DNA from: Panicum virgatum
Lineage: Eukaryota; Streptophyta; Magnoliopsida; Poales; Poaceae
DNA: 64,000 bases
Assembly: GCF_016808335.1 (NCBI RefSeq)
Contig: NC_053142.1
Location: 45,489,674-45,553,673, forward strand
Direction of reading: 5' to 3'
Shown here in pieces: positions 34,323 through 46,809 of the stretch; position 1 is the first letter of the stretch; each line of letters starts with the position of its first letter. Both the position numbers and the translations under genes were made by a program. The notes under the pieces are model-generated. The model worked only from the letters and a program-made list of their open reading frames with translations, made no database searches and was not told the origin of the DNA.

Positions 34323-35449
34323 CAAAAAAGATGGACCCAGTAGTACACACGCGCCTTGAAAGTTTTGCCAAAAAATAAAAGAAACCAAGAGCAAATAAGA
34401 GACGATGATGAGGATCATATTTTTCTGCACGGATCTTGATTCCTGTAAACGAGTCCGACAACATTGCTAAACCGACACAATGTATTGCCGTTTTACCTTC
34501 CCTGCACCTAACCCTTGACGATGTGCTTTTCTCTCGCCGTGGAAACCACTACTAGATCGCGCACGTTGTCGCATTTGGACTCGTAGTATAACTGTATGAT
34601 CGTGTGTGTCGCTGTGTTCGGGTGTAGACGCGAATAATAATAGAAAAGAATGAATGTTGAAGCCAAGGCTTTAACAATTAAGGTTTCTTGACCTGCTGCT
34701 AAGCTTGATATTGTACCTAGATTTGAATGACATGTTAGCTAACCTCCATCGGCGACATGTTAGACCGGACAGCGATCGCGTGAGAAAAGATGAGAGGGAC
34801 AGCACCTGCAGGCAGCGCCACAATTCACAGGTATGCACGAAAGCAAGAGGCTGCTACTGCTAGAGAGCTAGGTGCTAGCTAGCTAGCTACATGAATTGGA
34901 GCTACACGTCACGGTGTGAGTACTTAGTAACGGTTTTGCTACATCAGTCGTCAAGTACCCCGTGCTTGAAAAAAAAAATACCGTCATCAAGCAAGGATCC
35001 GTGCCTCGGACGGTCCTCACTCTCCATCGTCATCATGCCGTGGATCATCAGTAGCGGCGAGGTTATCCGGCAGGTTTGAGGTTTACCGTACATATAAGCC
35101 ACTTATCAAAAATAGTAGGAGGGATGTGATGACATTAACTGTGGCGTCGCGATTACAACGGGGCTGTGTGTGGTTAGACGTGCAGCATGGTGACCAAGCG
35201 ATCGAGGGAGAATGGATATATAGTGGCGGGAGGTCTTGCAACATCAGGCTCAACAGTACAAAGCTAGTGGGGGATGAGGGAATCGTTTCGTGTATGTTTG
35301 GATGGTATCCGTGGAGCCAGGATTTTAGAGTTGGGTATTGCCTTAATTTTCTAAGCAGGAAATCGGTCTTCTGCTGCAATAATTGTGCCTTGTCATGATT
35401 TTTAGATGCATATCTAGCATACCATATAGGCAAATATCTTTAAGAAATA
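34323..35449. other. Intergenic
   Basis: No gene recognised. A CTAGCTAGCTAGCTAC run lies at about 34,872. Short frames (for example 35,126-35,398) have no recognisable family content. Confidence 0.4.
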
Positions 35450-35683
35450 CTCCTTTCGTTCCAAATTATTGGTCATTTGATTTTTTTGACTCTAAGTTTG
35501 ACTACTCATCTTATTAAAAAATTTATGCAAAATATCACTTCTTTTTGTTGTGGCTTGCTTTATCAATACAAATTCATTAAGAATGATTTAAATTTGACTA
35601 TGTTTGCACAATTTTTTTGAATAAGACGAGTGGTCAAACTTTGTGTCAAAAAAAATCAAACAACTTATTATTTGGAACGAAGA
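35450..35683. mobile_element. Stowaway-like MITE, degenerate right end
   Basis: CTCCTTTCGTTCCAAATTAT follows TA at 35448-35449. The right end TTATTTGGAACGAAGAAC is its inverted partner, with the last bases decayed. Internal sequence AGTTTGACTACTC and GAGTGGTCAAACT is also inverted. Confidence 0.78.
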
Positions 35684-35772
35684 ACAAATTGTTAGCACAT
35701 CTTATTTCTTAGAGGCACATGTGTGGCAATATATGCAGGGATGGTTCCAGCTTATGGCCACATAAGGGGGCC

Positions 35773-35775
<3 letters not shown>

Positions 35776-35823
<48 letters not shown>
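35776..35823. repeat. (TC)24 microsatellite
   Basis: Uninterrupted TC dinucleotide run of 48 bases. Confidence 0.97.
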
Positions 35824-35827
<4 letters not shown>

Positions 35828-36381
35828 CACCTCCTCTCACCTCCTATGTGTCGACATCAATCAAACAAAGCCATATACAAAAGCTAATAGATAATGAAAA
35901 CATCTCATTTAGCTTCATATTAAAAATGTACCCATCTAGATCGTGAGAATCTTCCCTATTTAATGTTTATTTGGTAATGTCTCATTTGGTATTTTGAAAT
36001 ACAATGTTGGTGGTCACACACTTGCTAGAGCATCATTTTGAGGGAACGGGGGGAGAGAGTGCCGACAAATATGTTGCCAGAGCCTCGCGTAGGCTCGTGC
36101 AATCATGATTAAATCAGGAGGGTTTAGCAGAGTTTACATATGAGAAAATTATAAGACACATGCCTAGGAGTTTACATATTTGAATAAAATGTATGACACC
36201 AGGCTTCGGCCACGACCTTATCCTATCGCAATAAGAATTTGCAGCTCCACGGACGAGCTTCTTCCTTACGACTGAGTATTAGGCGTAGGAGTGATGGTTC
36301 TTAGCCTTTGAAGACAATATCATGCATATGCTTCCACATTTGCCAGGGTGCAGTGGCGGAGCCACCAGTATGGTGAGCCAT
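35824..36381. other. Intergenic left of the nested retroposon
   Basis: No gene or repeat recognised. It ends at the 18-bp target duplication of the large retroposon. Confidence 0.4.
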
Positions 36382-37182
36382 GAGGCAGCCATACATGTTT
36401 TTTTTGAACGAACCGCACAAGATAGTGCGAGTTTCTATTGATATAGCAGAAAATACAAGACTACAGTCCTAGGAGACCATAGACAGGAAAAAAAAGATAC
36501 ACCCAGTTGGATTGGGACGTCAACATGAGCACAACTCGACTCTCCCGAGGAACTCCACACCTCAACTCTCACCGGGTTGGATTGGGGCATCAACCCGAAT
36601 AAACACTCAAAACTGTAGAGACACGGCGGCCAAGTAAGCCAAGTTGCCATGACCGTCAAACCCTCCTGCCTAGGAAGTCGCCGTCAAAACACGATCCCGC
36701 GTCGATAAGAAGTCCAGGAAAACAGACCGCACCACGCCGAGAAGGCCACCGCTATGCAGGACCTGACGTTGTAGTGCCGCTGCCCCACCAAACATCATCT
36801 GACAGAGTGAAAACCACCGAATCTGGACCTCTCGCAGGCTGTCTCGCCGTCACCACCGCGATGACACAACGTGTGGGGGCCTCGCCACACCCGCCGCTAG
36901 ACCTCCTCCTCGCTCTCGTCCCCATGCAGAAGACACCGCACGCGGGGGCCTCGCCACGTCCGCCACAGTACTCCATGTCACGTATCTGTTCCTTAAGTCG
37001 CCATCAGAATGATGAATGGTGTTGCCCCGTGTTTCAAGATCCCCATCAAACAGCCGAACCGCGCCCGCCAAATGACCGCATCACATTGCGCCACTCACGC
37101 AACAGCCTCCGCCACCATACTAGCGAGCCAAGTTGTCGCTTGCGCCATCTTTCGACGATGTACCACACCGGAGTTGCCGAGC

Positions 37183-38582
37183 TATAAGGATCACCGTGGA
37201 GTCCGACCCTAGAGGAGGAGGGGGTGAATATGGTCGCTAATTCGCTTTCTAACCTAGGGCTCAAACTAATTTCATAAGATAAACCTAACACGTCCTACAC
37301 ATGCTAGTTATTACCAAGGTTTATCTATGCTACTCTCTATTTACCCCGAAAGACTTGCAACCTATAACCAATCCTAATCAAACTAACTAGGAAAGTAAAG
37401 GCACGCAAGATAGAGTAAATGCGGAAACGTAATACGGTAAGTAAAATGGTAAGGGTAAGAGGGATGCAAACTCCCGAGTAGACACGGTCATGTAACGTGG
37501 TTCGGCTCAAACGCCTACGTCCACGGGACACCGAGGCTCTTCCGATCACCGTCTTGCACTAGGCCACCAAGGCGCACCGGCAAGCAAAGGCAAGTGCCCA
37601 CAAGACATCGAGTCTCGTGCACCGCCACCGTCTCTCTCGGTCACCCGGCCGAAATCCACTACGGAGCTTCTCCACCAAGGAGGGGGTCTCCTCTTCCCCC
37701 GTACAAAGTGTCGGCACCGCTCCACACCAAGTCGGAGGGTCGTCGACGGGAATGCTTTGCTTGCCTCGGCAAGACTTCTCTTAAGCTATCTCTCTCAAGA
37801 ACTAAGCCTATACAAGTGCACAAAGCACTCTCTCAAAGCTTCTCACAAGCTAGATATGACACTAAGCTTTGCTAGGATGGTTGGAGATGATGATTTGCTT
37901 GGGCAACACTTCCTTCAACCTTTTTGGCATCCAACCATATGCAGCAACCGGCCTTGGGGGGTATATATAGCCCCCACACCCCAAAAGAGCCATTGGGAAA
38001 GGCTGACAGAATTCCTGAACGCCGGTTGATCCGACGCTCCAGTTTTGTCATCACCGGTTCAACCGGTGAATGATTTTTCCCAGCTACTAGCCGTTACTGC
38101 TCCAATGGCTACTTGATTAATTATACCGACGCTCTTGAAATCATCATCGGTTTAACCAGTGAGTGCAAGCTCAGAAACCCCCGAAAAATGGAGTCTCTGG
38201 ACAACTGCACCGACGCTCAATTTGAGCATCGCCGGTCTAACCGGTGCTAAACCCTAGCCTTAGCTTCTGGATCCGTTGCACCGATGATACATCTTTTCCC
38301 ATCGTCGGTTCATCCGGTGCACTCTGTTGACTTGGTCTCTACTGAGCCCATTGCACCGGTGAGTGTAATTTGCCTCACGTCGGTTTAACCGGTGAGTGCA
38401 AATTACATCTGTCTTGGTCCTTTTGACCTGATTTCTTCGGGGGGTTTTGTATCTTTTCATCCCTTGGACCTATAAGCCTGATAATGATCATCTTAATACA
38501 TATATTAGTCCAAGTATTGTGTGTGTCATCAATCGCCAAAACATTATATTGAATTATGGCATGAGAGGCCATTTTCGCTACA
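37183..38582. mobile_element. LTR-type element (probable solo LTR) nested in the retroposon
   Basis: A 1400-bp insertion flanked by the 5-bp duplication CGAGC (37178-37182 and 38583-38587). It ends TTTTCGCTACA and starts TATAAGGATCACC, so the 5' tip is not a canonical TG. It contains GGGGGTGAATATGG, a TATA-like GGGTATATATAGCC near 37,960, and several CACCGGTTCAACCGGTG-type palindromes. A diverged relative lies at 60682-62157 with the same order of parts. No coding region and no second LTR are present. Confidence 0.75.
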
Positions 38583-39881
38583 CGAGCAAAGCTGAGCAAC
38601 CCGCCGCAGTCCGCTGTAAGCCAAGCCATCCCTCGATGATGGTGCCGCAAGCGCCGCCTTCCGACGCAGTCCCACGCCGCACTGACAATTGCCAAGCAAT
38701 GTCAACCGCTGCAGTCCGCTGCAAGCAGCCAGATCCAACACCCATGTGACAACCCCCGGCCGCCAGTATGATTTTGGTCGCCACCACAAAAGCTAGGCAT
38801 CTCCCTTGGAGCTCGCCACCTGCACCAAGCCACCCGCCAAACCACCGGAATGCCTTCCACCGCCTGGCCGAGAAGTGTCTCCTCCAACGACGCCAAAGGC
38901 GCCGCCGTCGCTCGTCCAACAAGTGGACAGGGTTTTCACCCGGAGAAACCCGCGCAGAAAGGATGAGCTCCAAGATGACACCCCCAACAGGGAGAACGAC
39001 GCCATCAGACGCTGTTGTCATCACCACCAGCAACCAGTAGAAAGCCGGCGAGGCTTTCACCCGAAGAATCCCGTCCTAGCTGCGCGTCCACGGCTTGACA
39101 AAGCAAGAAGCCCCTCGGGGCCGGCGGCGCAGCCGTGCCCCCACGCGTCATGGCAACTCACACCTCCTCGCGCCGCACCACCCACAGACGCGATGCTGCT
39201 CACCGCCGCCGATCCGTCGACGGCCACCGCATACGGCCACTCGTGGCACCTCAAAGTCCCCGTCCACCACCTCCCCGGCCATCACCGACGCTTCACCGCG
39301 TGCCGGCCGCCGCCGCACCCCTCACAGACAAGCCAAAGGCCCACGCCCGGAGCCGCCCACTGGCCGCCACAGCGCATGGCCATCACGCAGTCACGGACCA
39401 CCGGACTCCGCCCCATTCCCCCGCGAGCACCACGTCTGGGACCCAACTTCACGCCGGCCAGCAGCTCGGGGCGGGACGCGGCCACGCCGCCGCCACCGGA
39501 AGCGGGAGTAGCCTCGCGCGCAGCCCCACGCAGCGCACCAAGGACGACACGCTGCCGTGGGGACTCCTCGCCATGGCCTCGCATGCTTGAGTCGCTGGGG
39601 ACGATCCCCCGCGCGGCCACACCATGGCCGCCACGTCCAGCACCCCGCGCAGAAGCGCCGCAGGGCCGCCCTGCAGTCTCCTCACCGCCGCTCCCAGATG
39701 CAACTGCAGCAGGCCACGCCTCGTCGCCGGGTCGCCGGATCCGCCACCAGGAGCAGCCGCCGTCGAGGCACCGCCATGGGAGAGCTCCAGCCTTCCAAAC
39801 ACACGAGGAGAAGAAGAGGCAGCGAAGAAGGACCCCGCCGCCGCCGTCCTCGCAGCCGTCTGGACTTCCGGAGGGGTGCTA

Positions 39882-41148
39882 TGTAGGAATATGGGGTAGC
39901 AAAAACAAAAATTTTCAACCACATAAACTAGGATTACTGCAGTTATGGATCACGGGATTACTACTAGACGCGCGGTTGCGGAACTTCTGTAGCGTGTCGG
40001 TGTAATGTAGATGGAAGCCGGCAGTGCAGTTGCGTGAATCACCTCACGAACGGCTCGTCCTTGTGCAGCAAACGCAACACCTCCACGAAGTCCACACGTA
40101 CGGGAAGAAGCTTCGCACTCCGGATTGCTAGATCCGCGAGAACGAATTAGGGCTAGATGCACGAGGAAGCGAAGTTCACATGAACAGTACCCGCCCCCCC
40201 CTCTGTATTTATAGCTCCTTGGGCGCCCCTTAGGTGGGCTTCCATGGGCCCCAACTTAGGCATCTCCTAATGGGCCAACTGAAGCCCATTAGTGCATCTA
40301 AGCCCAGTCTAATTTGGATCTCATCCTCATTAGGTTTCTGGCCCTTAAGTGTGTGACCCTATGGGATCACGCATGAATAGACATGACCCAGTACTCCTAC
40401 TAGCCAATAGTTGATAGCGGTCTCTAGCAAGACGTGTCAACTCCTAAGCACGCGCGAATCATATCTGTTGAGCCGTCACAATCTTATACATGTTGTTCCT
40501 TTTGCCTCACGATATTTGGTCTTGCTTGAAGCCGACCACTCTTTCTTGACCCTGTGATTCGGAATACTTGGTTAACTCTTAACCCCAGCATGGCCATGCA
40601 TTTCCTGATCCGAATCACTCGAGGGGCCTAAAGATATCTCTCTTTTGTAGAGAGGGGCAAATCCCATCTTGACCGACTATGTCTCACAGCATGCTTCTTG
40701 ACAAACCCGAAAGGCACCTTTATGACTACCTTATTACGGTGCAGCGTTTGATAGCTCCTAAGTAAGTCGATTCACATCTTGAGTACATACGACGATCTCA
40801 GGTCTTAGGACACATCGTACATATTGTGTAATGAGAAGTCATCATCTCGTGTTGGGTCAGTTCTGTCTCATGTCTCACATGAGCCCACATTATTAGTTTG
40901 ACATCCCCATATCCATGACTTGTGAAACGTAGTCAATCAACTAATACATGTGCTAGTCTAATATTCATGTGTGTCCTCACATGAACTCCGACTAGGAATA
41001 TTTTAGAATATTCATACAAGTATATAGTTTTACAAATACTTCACATAAGCATTAATCAATACAAGTTGTCATCCATGAATATTCAAGGTACACTTTATTA
41101 ACCATGAATACAAGGAAATATGATTGCCTCTAGGGCATATTTCCAACA
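39882..41148 (-). mobile_element. Copia solo LTR (BARE/Angela-like)
   Basis: Read on the minus strand it starts TGTTGGAAATATGCCCTAGA, the start known for BARE/Angela/Tork-lineage LTRs, and ends CCCCATATTCCTACA. It is 1267 bp, has a TATA box (GAGCTATAAATACAGAGG) at about 40,200, and no internal domain. Flanks are TGCTA (39877-39881) and TGCTC (41149-41153), a 4/5 match to a target duplication. It lies within the LINE-like retroposon and is therefore younger than it. Confidence 0.9.
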
Positions 41149-41330
41149 TGCTCCGGCGGCGGCAGGACGGGGAAGATGCGTGGAGGGGGGCTGCCGGCGG
41201 GCGGAGGGCAGCGCCGCCCGAGTCGCCCCGTACGGACGACGTGGGGGCCTTGCGTTTTTGCGGCGGGTAGCTTTTTGCCAACAGATTTGTCATACCATAC
41301 TAACTGCCAACCGAGGCAGCCATACATGTT

Positions 41331-43502
41331 ACCTAGCCACACTTACTGCTTGTAGAATATATTTATCCAATCTTCACTTACCAATTCTTGATATTTTCAT
41401 ACAATTGCAACTCACAAACTGATCAGGAGTACATTTCTGCATATTTGATAACAATATCTATGTTTTATTGCATTGCAATCTCTTGCCACATGAACGTGTT
41501 TCTTTAAATAAATTAGTAGCAGTAGATTCGCCATAGGTAGATTTTGATTCTGGCTCGCCACGCTGGCAAGGTGCACGACAGCAAATGGGTTGAGTAGTGC
41601 ATGGCAGGTAGCATTATCATATAATCGGAGGAGGACATATACATGCACTGGTATTTGCGAGGGCCAAGGAGCAACACCATGTATCTGAGTTGTAAAAAAC
41701 GGAAGGTAGAGCGAGAAAGCGTACGTTTGAACTCATGTCCTCAACCGCTACATACCAATGAATAATGCTCCACCATTCCGAAACTAATGACGTTTAGGAC
41801 CCACTAGCTAGTTATTTTAAAATAAAAGCATAGTTAGCTTGTCCGAGGCATCATTGTTTAAGAACGGAGGGAGTGATTGTTTGGCTCTAAGGCAACCAAT
41901 TCTATGGATTTTCGTCATGCATGTTACAAAACACAAAGAAGATTCTCTGGTTAATTGGTTATCGCGAGGCATGAGCTCATGATTGTACTTCAAAAAATGA
42001 AGTCACTCTTTGACGCCCCAACAACTGCAGTTGATCCAAAAGAAAAGACAAACGAAACACGCCTCATGAATAACGCAGCTCGATTTATTGTCTCCTTAAA
42101 CAAAGTACTTTATATGGAAGCATATGGTGTTCAGTACAACACATGCTGCGTAGACCCCAAGCCAAGACTAGGTAACGGGCCACGTGCGCGCTGCATTTCC
42201 TTGTGTACAATATGACCCCAATTTGCACAGTAGATCGAATCATGCTGCTGCTGCCGCTCTCACAAAAAAAACAAAAAACAAAACAAAAACAAAAGAAAAG
42301 AAAACGAGACGCCCAGGCCAGCAGCTAGCTACAGGAGTCAACATGGGCCACCACAGTAGCAGCGCAGTGGAGTGGTTGGTGCCAAGTGGTCGCCCGCGCG
42401 CGCACCGGCCGACGATCCTGGCCTCGTAGACGTAGGCCGGCAAGCACCCGTTCCCTTCCGTTTCCTTGACTCCCCCCGCGCGGCCGCTCGGCCGCGCATC
42501 AGCGTGCACGCGCGCGTCCGGCCAAAGCAGCATTCAGATTCGGAACCGACTTTGCGAGCCCTTTTAGCAGCAGAGCAAAACGTTGCGCGCACACTGACAC
42601 ACGGGCGCGCAGCACATTGACGTAGGTGGCGTCATATTAAATGGCCGGTTCCCGATCTGATCGGCATTTCAGCACGAGGCGAGGTGGCGTTCGTCGCCGT
42701 CGCGGAGGTCCGGCCCGGCCATGGTCGCTCGCCCGGTGCCAGTAGAATTGATGGAGCATGCACTTGGGGGGACCGGGGCACGGGGCCGGGACGCGACCTT
42801 TTGGACCGGGGCACTGCCCGGCCACCCCCGCGCGCACGCACGCGAGAGGAAGGACGGCAAAAGGGTGGTCCTTTTTTTTGTTCCTCTGTGCGGCGTCCGC
42901 GCCCACCGCCCGTGTGAATCCACGGACGCGAGTGTGTCCGCGGCGCGGCAGTTGGGGAGGCGATCCGCGGCTGACCCCCACATCATTCGTTTGACCCTGC
43001 CAGGCCAAGGGGGGCAATGCACTCGCGGTCGCACGGAAACGTAAGCGCAGCACGGCGGGCGGCGACCTCAGCTTCAGGTGCGCCGCCGCCGCCTCCGACA
43101 CGTGTGCTCCGTTCCGGCGGGGCCCGCTGCGTCCCGGCGGCGACCGATCGGGGCAGGCGAGACCCCTAGTTTGGCGCCGCGCGCGCCTGAGCCTGACGGA
43201 ATTAATTGGCTGCACACCGCTACTCGAGGCTTGCGGTGACTGGCGCGGCGGCGGCGGAAGGTCTCGCCGCGGCAGCGGCGCTCGTTCGCTGCGGGGCGTA
43301 CGCGCGCACACGTCGACGGCCGGTCAGGATCACGGTCTCACTCTCATCTCTTGCCCGGATGGCCAGATTCCCCGCTGCGTGACCGCATTATGATTCAACG
43401 GGAGCGGCAGCCGGGCCGCAGCGCGCCACACAGATCACATCATCGGTGCGTCCAAAGCGCCGGAAGCTGACACGCTGCACGGCCAGCCCCCAGAGTGTCT
43501 GC
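41331..43502. other. Intergenic, GC-rich from about 42,300
   Basis: AT-rich to 42,240, then CpG-rich to 43,500. The CpG-rich part looks like a promoter island, but no exon with recognisable protein content or splice support was found on either strand, and the large LTR element starts at its right edge. Confidence 0.45.
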
Positions 43503-43507
43503 GTCGG

Positions 43508-43923
43508 TGTCGGTGTTTACCGCCAAGTCTGCTCAGGGATACCCTTAGCCGTAGGGTTTATAGGTAGGGATCGACTGCTCTAGAACTCGATGGTACAAGG
43601 AATACAAAGATTTAGACAGATTCGGCCCGCGAGTTTGCGTAATACCATACGTCCTGTGTGGTTTGTATTGTTTTAGGCGTTGATGATCGTTTGGAGGGGG
43701 TCCCTGCCCGCCCTTATATATCCGGAGATACAGAATTACATGGAAAGTTCTAGCCGAGTACAGTTGGAGTCCTACTACAACATAATCGGATAGTTTCCTT
43801 TGTATTGCAGCTAGTTCTATGCCTATTCGGATAGTTACAAAAGAGATAAGGTACATCCATGAGCTATCCTTTACTCTAGAACATTCTATGTCTATAAGCA
43901 GTCCCGCTGTTCCGGGTCTGACA
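43508..43923 (-). repeat. LTR 1 (left) of the Zeon-like element
   Basis: 416 bp, on the plus strand from TGTCGGTGTTTACC to CCGGGTCTGACA. On the minus strand it carries the LTR TATA box, ATATATAAGGGCGG (about 43,715). It is slightly more diverged than LTR 2 and LTR 3 in the segment after the TATA box. Confidence 0.9.
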
Positions 43924-44691
43924 AGCCCCCGAGCTCTTCGTAGCCGAGTCCTGCAGACGTTGAGTACTTGGCTGGGCGTCTTCGAGTACTTCAAGCAGTC
44001 AGAACATCCTTCTGGCTGCTTCTGGACCTTCCTTCAGATACGTCGAGTAGTCATTCAAGTACTTCCGTTTGCTTCGAGACTGTGAGGTGATCAAGCCCTG
44101 AAATCTTGATCATATATAGTGCGCGAAGTACTCGCGCTCCATATGGAGTAGCCCCCGAGCCTTAGGTTGAATCGCAGAATCAGGCTGAGGGTCACTTCAG
44201 ACCATTTTCCAAAAAAAATTGAAAAATAAATCTCTGATGCCTATATCCAGCAGCCCCCGAGCCTTAAATCAAAATCCCCTTTTGCTATGAGTAGCCTCTG
44301 AGCGTAGATTTGGAATTAAGGATTTAAGTCCTGGCATCAGATTTTATCCTTCAGATTATTTGCAGGATTCATCAGATCCGGAATCCGAAAAGACCTCTTT
44401 TTCGGGTAAAATTCCAGAAAAATGATACAATTAGATCCGCCACACTGATCGCACCCAAAATAATTTCAGGAATAAAACCCGGGATGTACGGCTCTATATT
44501 CAGTGCTCACATGAGACGTTACTGTTTGGAGAATCTGCATTATTGCAGTTTTGACTGCGTCCATGAATGCTGCCATGAATGCGTCCGTGAAACTTGCACT
44601 GTTGATTCACGGGTTCTCCTTCAGCAAGTCTCCTTGTGGCTATAAAAGGCAGGGGAGAGGTCCTTAGCAGAAGCACCGAAGTGTAGCAGCC

Positions 44692-44763
44692 ATGGCTTTT
44701 CCTTGGTGTTCTTGCTCTCACCCTCTTGAAGTTTGTGTAGTCCTTTCCAGCAACAGATGCTAG
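44692..44763 (+). CDS. 23-residue micro-ORF in the antisense leader, copy 1
   Basis: It starts 50 bases after the TATA-like GGCTATAAAAGGCAGG and reads MAFPWCSCSHPLEVCVVLSS then NRC and TAG. The other copy (47525-47596) has the same length and the same three Cys-containing positions. It could be an upstream ORF of the antisense transcript. Translation is not demonstrated. Confidence 0.35.
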   Translation: MAFPWCSCSHPLEVCVVLSSNRC

Positions 44764-45079
44764 AAGAGAACTTGCGAGTGACAAGAAAAGTCCCTGCTAT
44801 CTCATCCTGCATCCCTAGTGCTCTCATCAGATCTATTCAGAGCATCATGTCCTTGCATATTCCAATGAGACAGGGTTTCAGAGGATGAGTGACACCACAT
44901 TGTGTCCTATTCTTGGGGTGGCCTGTTTCTAGGTGCCCAAGAACTGCATCTCTGGTGGGAGACTTAATCTTGTCACAACGTATTCTGGAAGAAGGAGAAC
45001 ATAGTAAAATCCCATTTTTTCCGCGATTTGCAATAGACTGTTGGCCTGTTGAGTGTTTTTACCATGTTGCCATCGTCAT

Positions 45080-45087
45080 TATAAAAT
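45080..45087 (+). promoter_or_regulatory. TATA box of the antisense gene, copy 1
   Basis: TATAAAAT on the plus strand, opposite to the element's own transcription, about 142 bases before the ATG at 45229. A second, stronger TATA-like site (GGCTATAAAAGG) lies at about 44,640. Confidence 0.5.
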
Positions 45088-45228
45088 GAAACGGTGACTT
45101 AGGTTTTACCCGACTGGCCGCCACTTGTTTTTACTGCTTCAGATCTGTCTTTTCGCACTAGAGCTCCCAGATCCAAAGTTCTTGTTTCCCTTTGCTCCCC
45201 ACTATCACCCTAGGATTTCCGCCAGTGT

Positions 45229-46209
45229 ATGTGCGTGAAGCAATCCGTAGATTTCCGGATGGTCCCCAAGAAAGCGACCAAGGGGAAGGATGTGGCTGCA
45301 GAGCCAACCCGTGATGAGGGTTGGAACACAAGTAAGTGTTCTCAATCTGACTTAGATTCTCTAGTGTCGCAGGGTCTTTTAGTTCCCAAATCTGTTATCC
45401 AATGGCGTCCTGCCTTGGGTTCAGATCATCCGTATGAAAATATGGGGGAAATCGTTGCTTTCACCTCATACATGGAACGAGGATTGGGGTTTCCTTGCTC
45501 TTCTTTCTTTTTTAGACTCCTGCGCTACTACAGGATCTAATTGCATCATCTGACCCCAAATTTCTTTGTTCATATTTCAATCTTTGTGCATTTATGCGAA
45601 GCTTTTATGGGCATCTAGCCCCATTTTGAGCTCTTTCGCTTTCTTTTTCATTTGAAACCGCAGCCCAACAGATTCGTTTTAGATGTAGTAGGAGGCGCGG
45701 GTCTTCAACTTAGGCAAATGAAGGATAGAGTGTATATCCCGTATGACCTTAGTAATAAAGTAATCGAATGAAACCCCAAGTGGTTCTATGTTGAGAACCA
45801 GTCGAGTAGTTTTCCATCCATTACTCCCGGCCCTCCAATCCAATGGCCCGAGTGGAATAAAAAACCAGTCGACGAGAGTCAAATCTCTGAACTACTTGCA
45901 TGGATTGCCATTCTAAGGCAAAATATATTGACTGGGGAAACAGTCATGTTTGACTGGATAAAGCGAAGAATCCAGCCACTGCAAACTCGGGAATCGCTTG
46001 GATTCCAGTATCAAGGAACAACTGATCCGTCAACATACTCGAAGGAAAAGATCTCGGATGATGTAGTTTTTAGTCGAATACAACGACTTCTGAAGAATGT
46101 AAATAGAATCCCAGTTATTCCTGGTACATTTTTTGCTGCGAATCCACCGAAGCAGGTACTTGATAAGAGTAGTCGATTCGTAGAAATCGAGTACATTACC
46201 ATAGTGTAA
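45229..46209 (+). pseudogene. Antisense gene of the Tat/Zeon-like element, copy 1 (broken)
   Basis: Diverged copy of the frame at 48441-49067 (MPPKKSTKGKG and GWNTSKCSQ-type start, then SDLDSLVSQGLLVPKSVIQW). Stop codons interrupt it, first at 45538-45540 after FRLLRYYRI and again after WNSDPF-type sequence further on. A second open segment at 45928-46209 continues the family pattern (TGETVMFDWIKRRIQPLQ). It is cut off by LTR 2. This copy also lacks about 300 bases of the leader found in copy 2. Confidence 0.7.
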
Positions 46210-46393
46210 ATCTGATAGGATTTGCTTTCTGTAGGAGGACGTTGATCGCTTTAAGAGTAGTCCTTCGCTACCAGGCATTTGTTCGCCCTTTTGTTATTCT
46301 AATTTTCCCGATCTATTAATCAAATCTTAGTATGCTCATATGAGATTTCATATAAACAATACTGATATCCAAACTTGATTGTGCAGATGAGGC

Positions 46394-46809
46394 TGTCGGT
46401 GTTTACCGCCAAACCTGCTCAGGGATACTCTTAGCAGTAGGGTTTGTAGGTAGGGATCAACTGCTCTAGAACTCGATGGTATAAGGAACACAAAGATTTA
46501 GACAGGCTCGGGCCGCGAGTTTGCGTAATACCCTACGTCCTGTGTGGTTTGTATTGCCTTAGGTGTTGATGATCGTTCGGAGGGGGTCCCTGCCCGCCCT
46601 TATATATCCGGGTGGACAGGGTTACATGGAAAGTCCTAGCCGAGTACAGTTGGAGTCCTACTACAACATAATCGGGTAGTTTTCTTTGTACTGCAGCTAG
46701 TTCTATGCCTATTCGGGTAGTTACAAAAGAGGTAAGGTACATCCATGAGCTATCATTTACTCTAGAACATTCTATGTCTATAAGCAGTCCCGCTGTCCCG
46801 GGTCTGACA
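46394..46809 (-). repeat. LTR 2 (middle) of the Zeon-like element
   Basis: 416 bp with the same ends as LTR 1. It directly follows GATGAGGC, which is also found at about 49,600 in the longer copy, where the sequence continues instead into AGCGTCTGGAG. This marks the recombination or deletion point. Confidence 0.92.

Larger units (their letters stand above)
36400..41312 (-). mobile_element. LINE-like poly(A) retroposon split by two later insertions
   Basis: The insertion is bounded by an exact 18-bp duplication, GAGGCAGCCATACATGTT, at 36382-36399 and 41313-41330. A T-run then GAACGAACCGCACAAG follows the left copy, so the element is on the minus strand with its poly(A) tail at the left, as target-primed retroposition produces. 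Its own sequence is 36400-37182, 38588-39881 and 41154-41312, about 2.2 kb. This part is GC-rich, full of CCGCC motifs, and has no reverse transcriptase frame. A long frame at 38,806-39,893 is low complexity. It is most likely a 5'-truncated or non-autonomous LINE relative. Confidence 0.82.

Noticed and set aside
38806..40005. 399-codon open frame on the plus strand
   Set aside because: It runs through the LINE-like retroposon and into a copia solo LTR, is Pro/Arg/Thr-rich, and has no recognisable domain.
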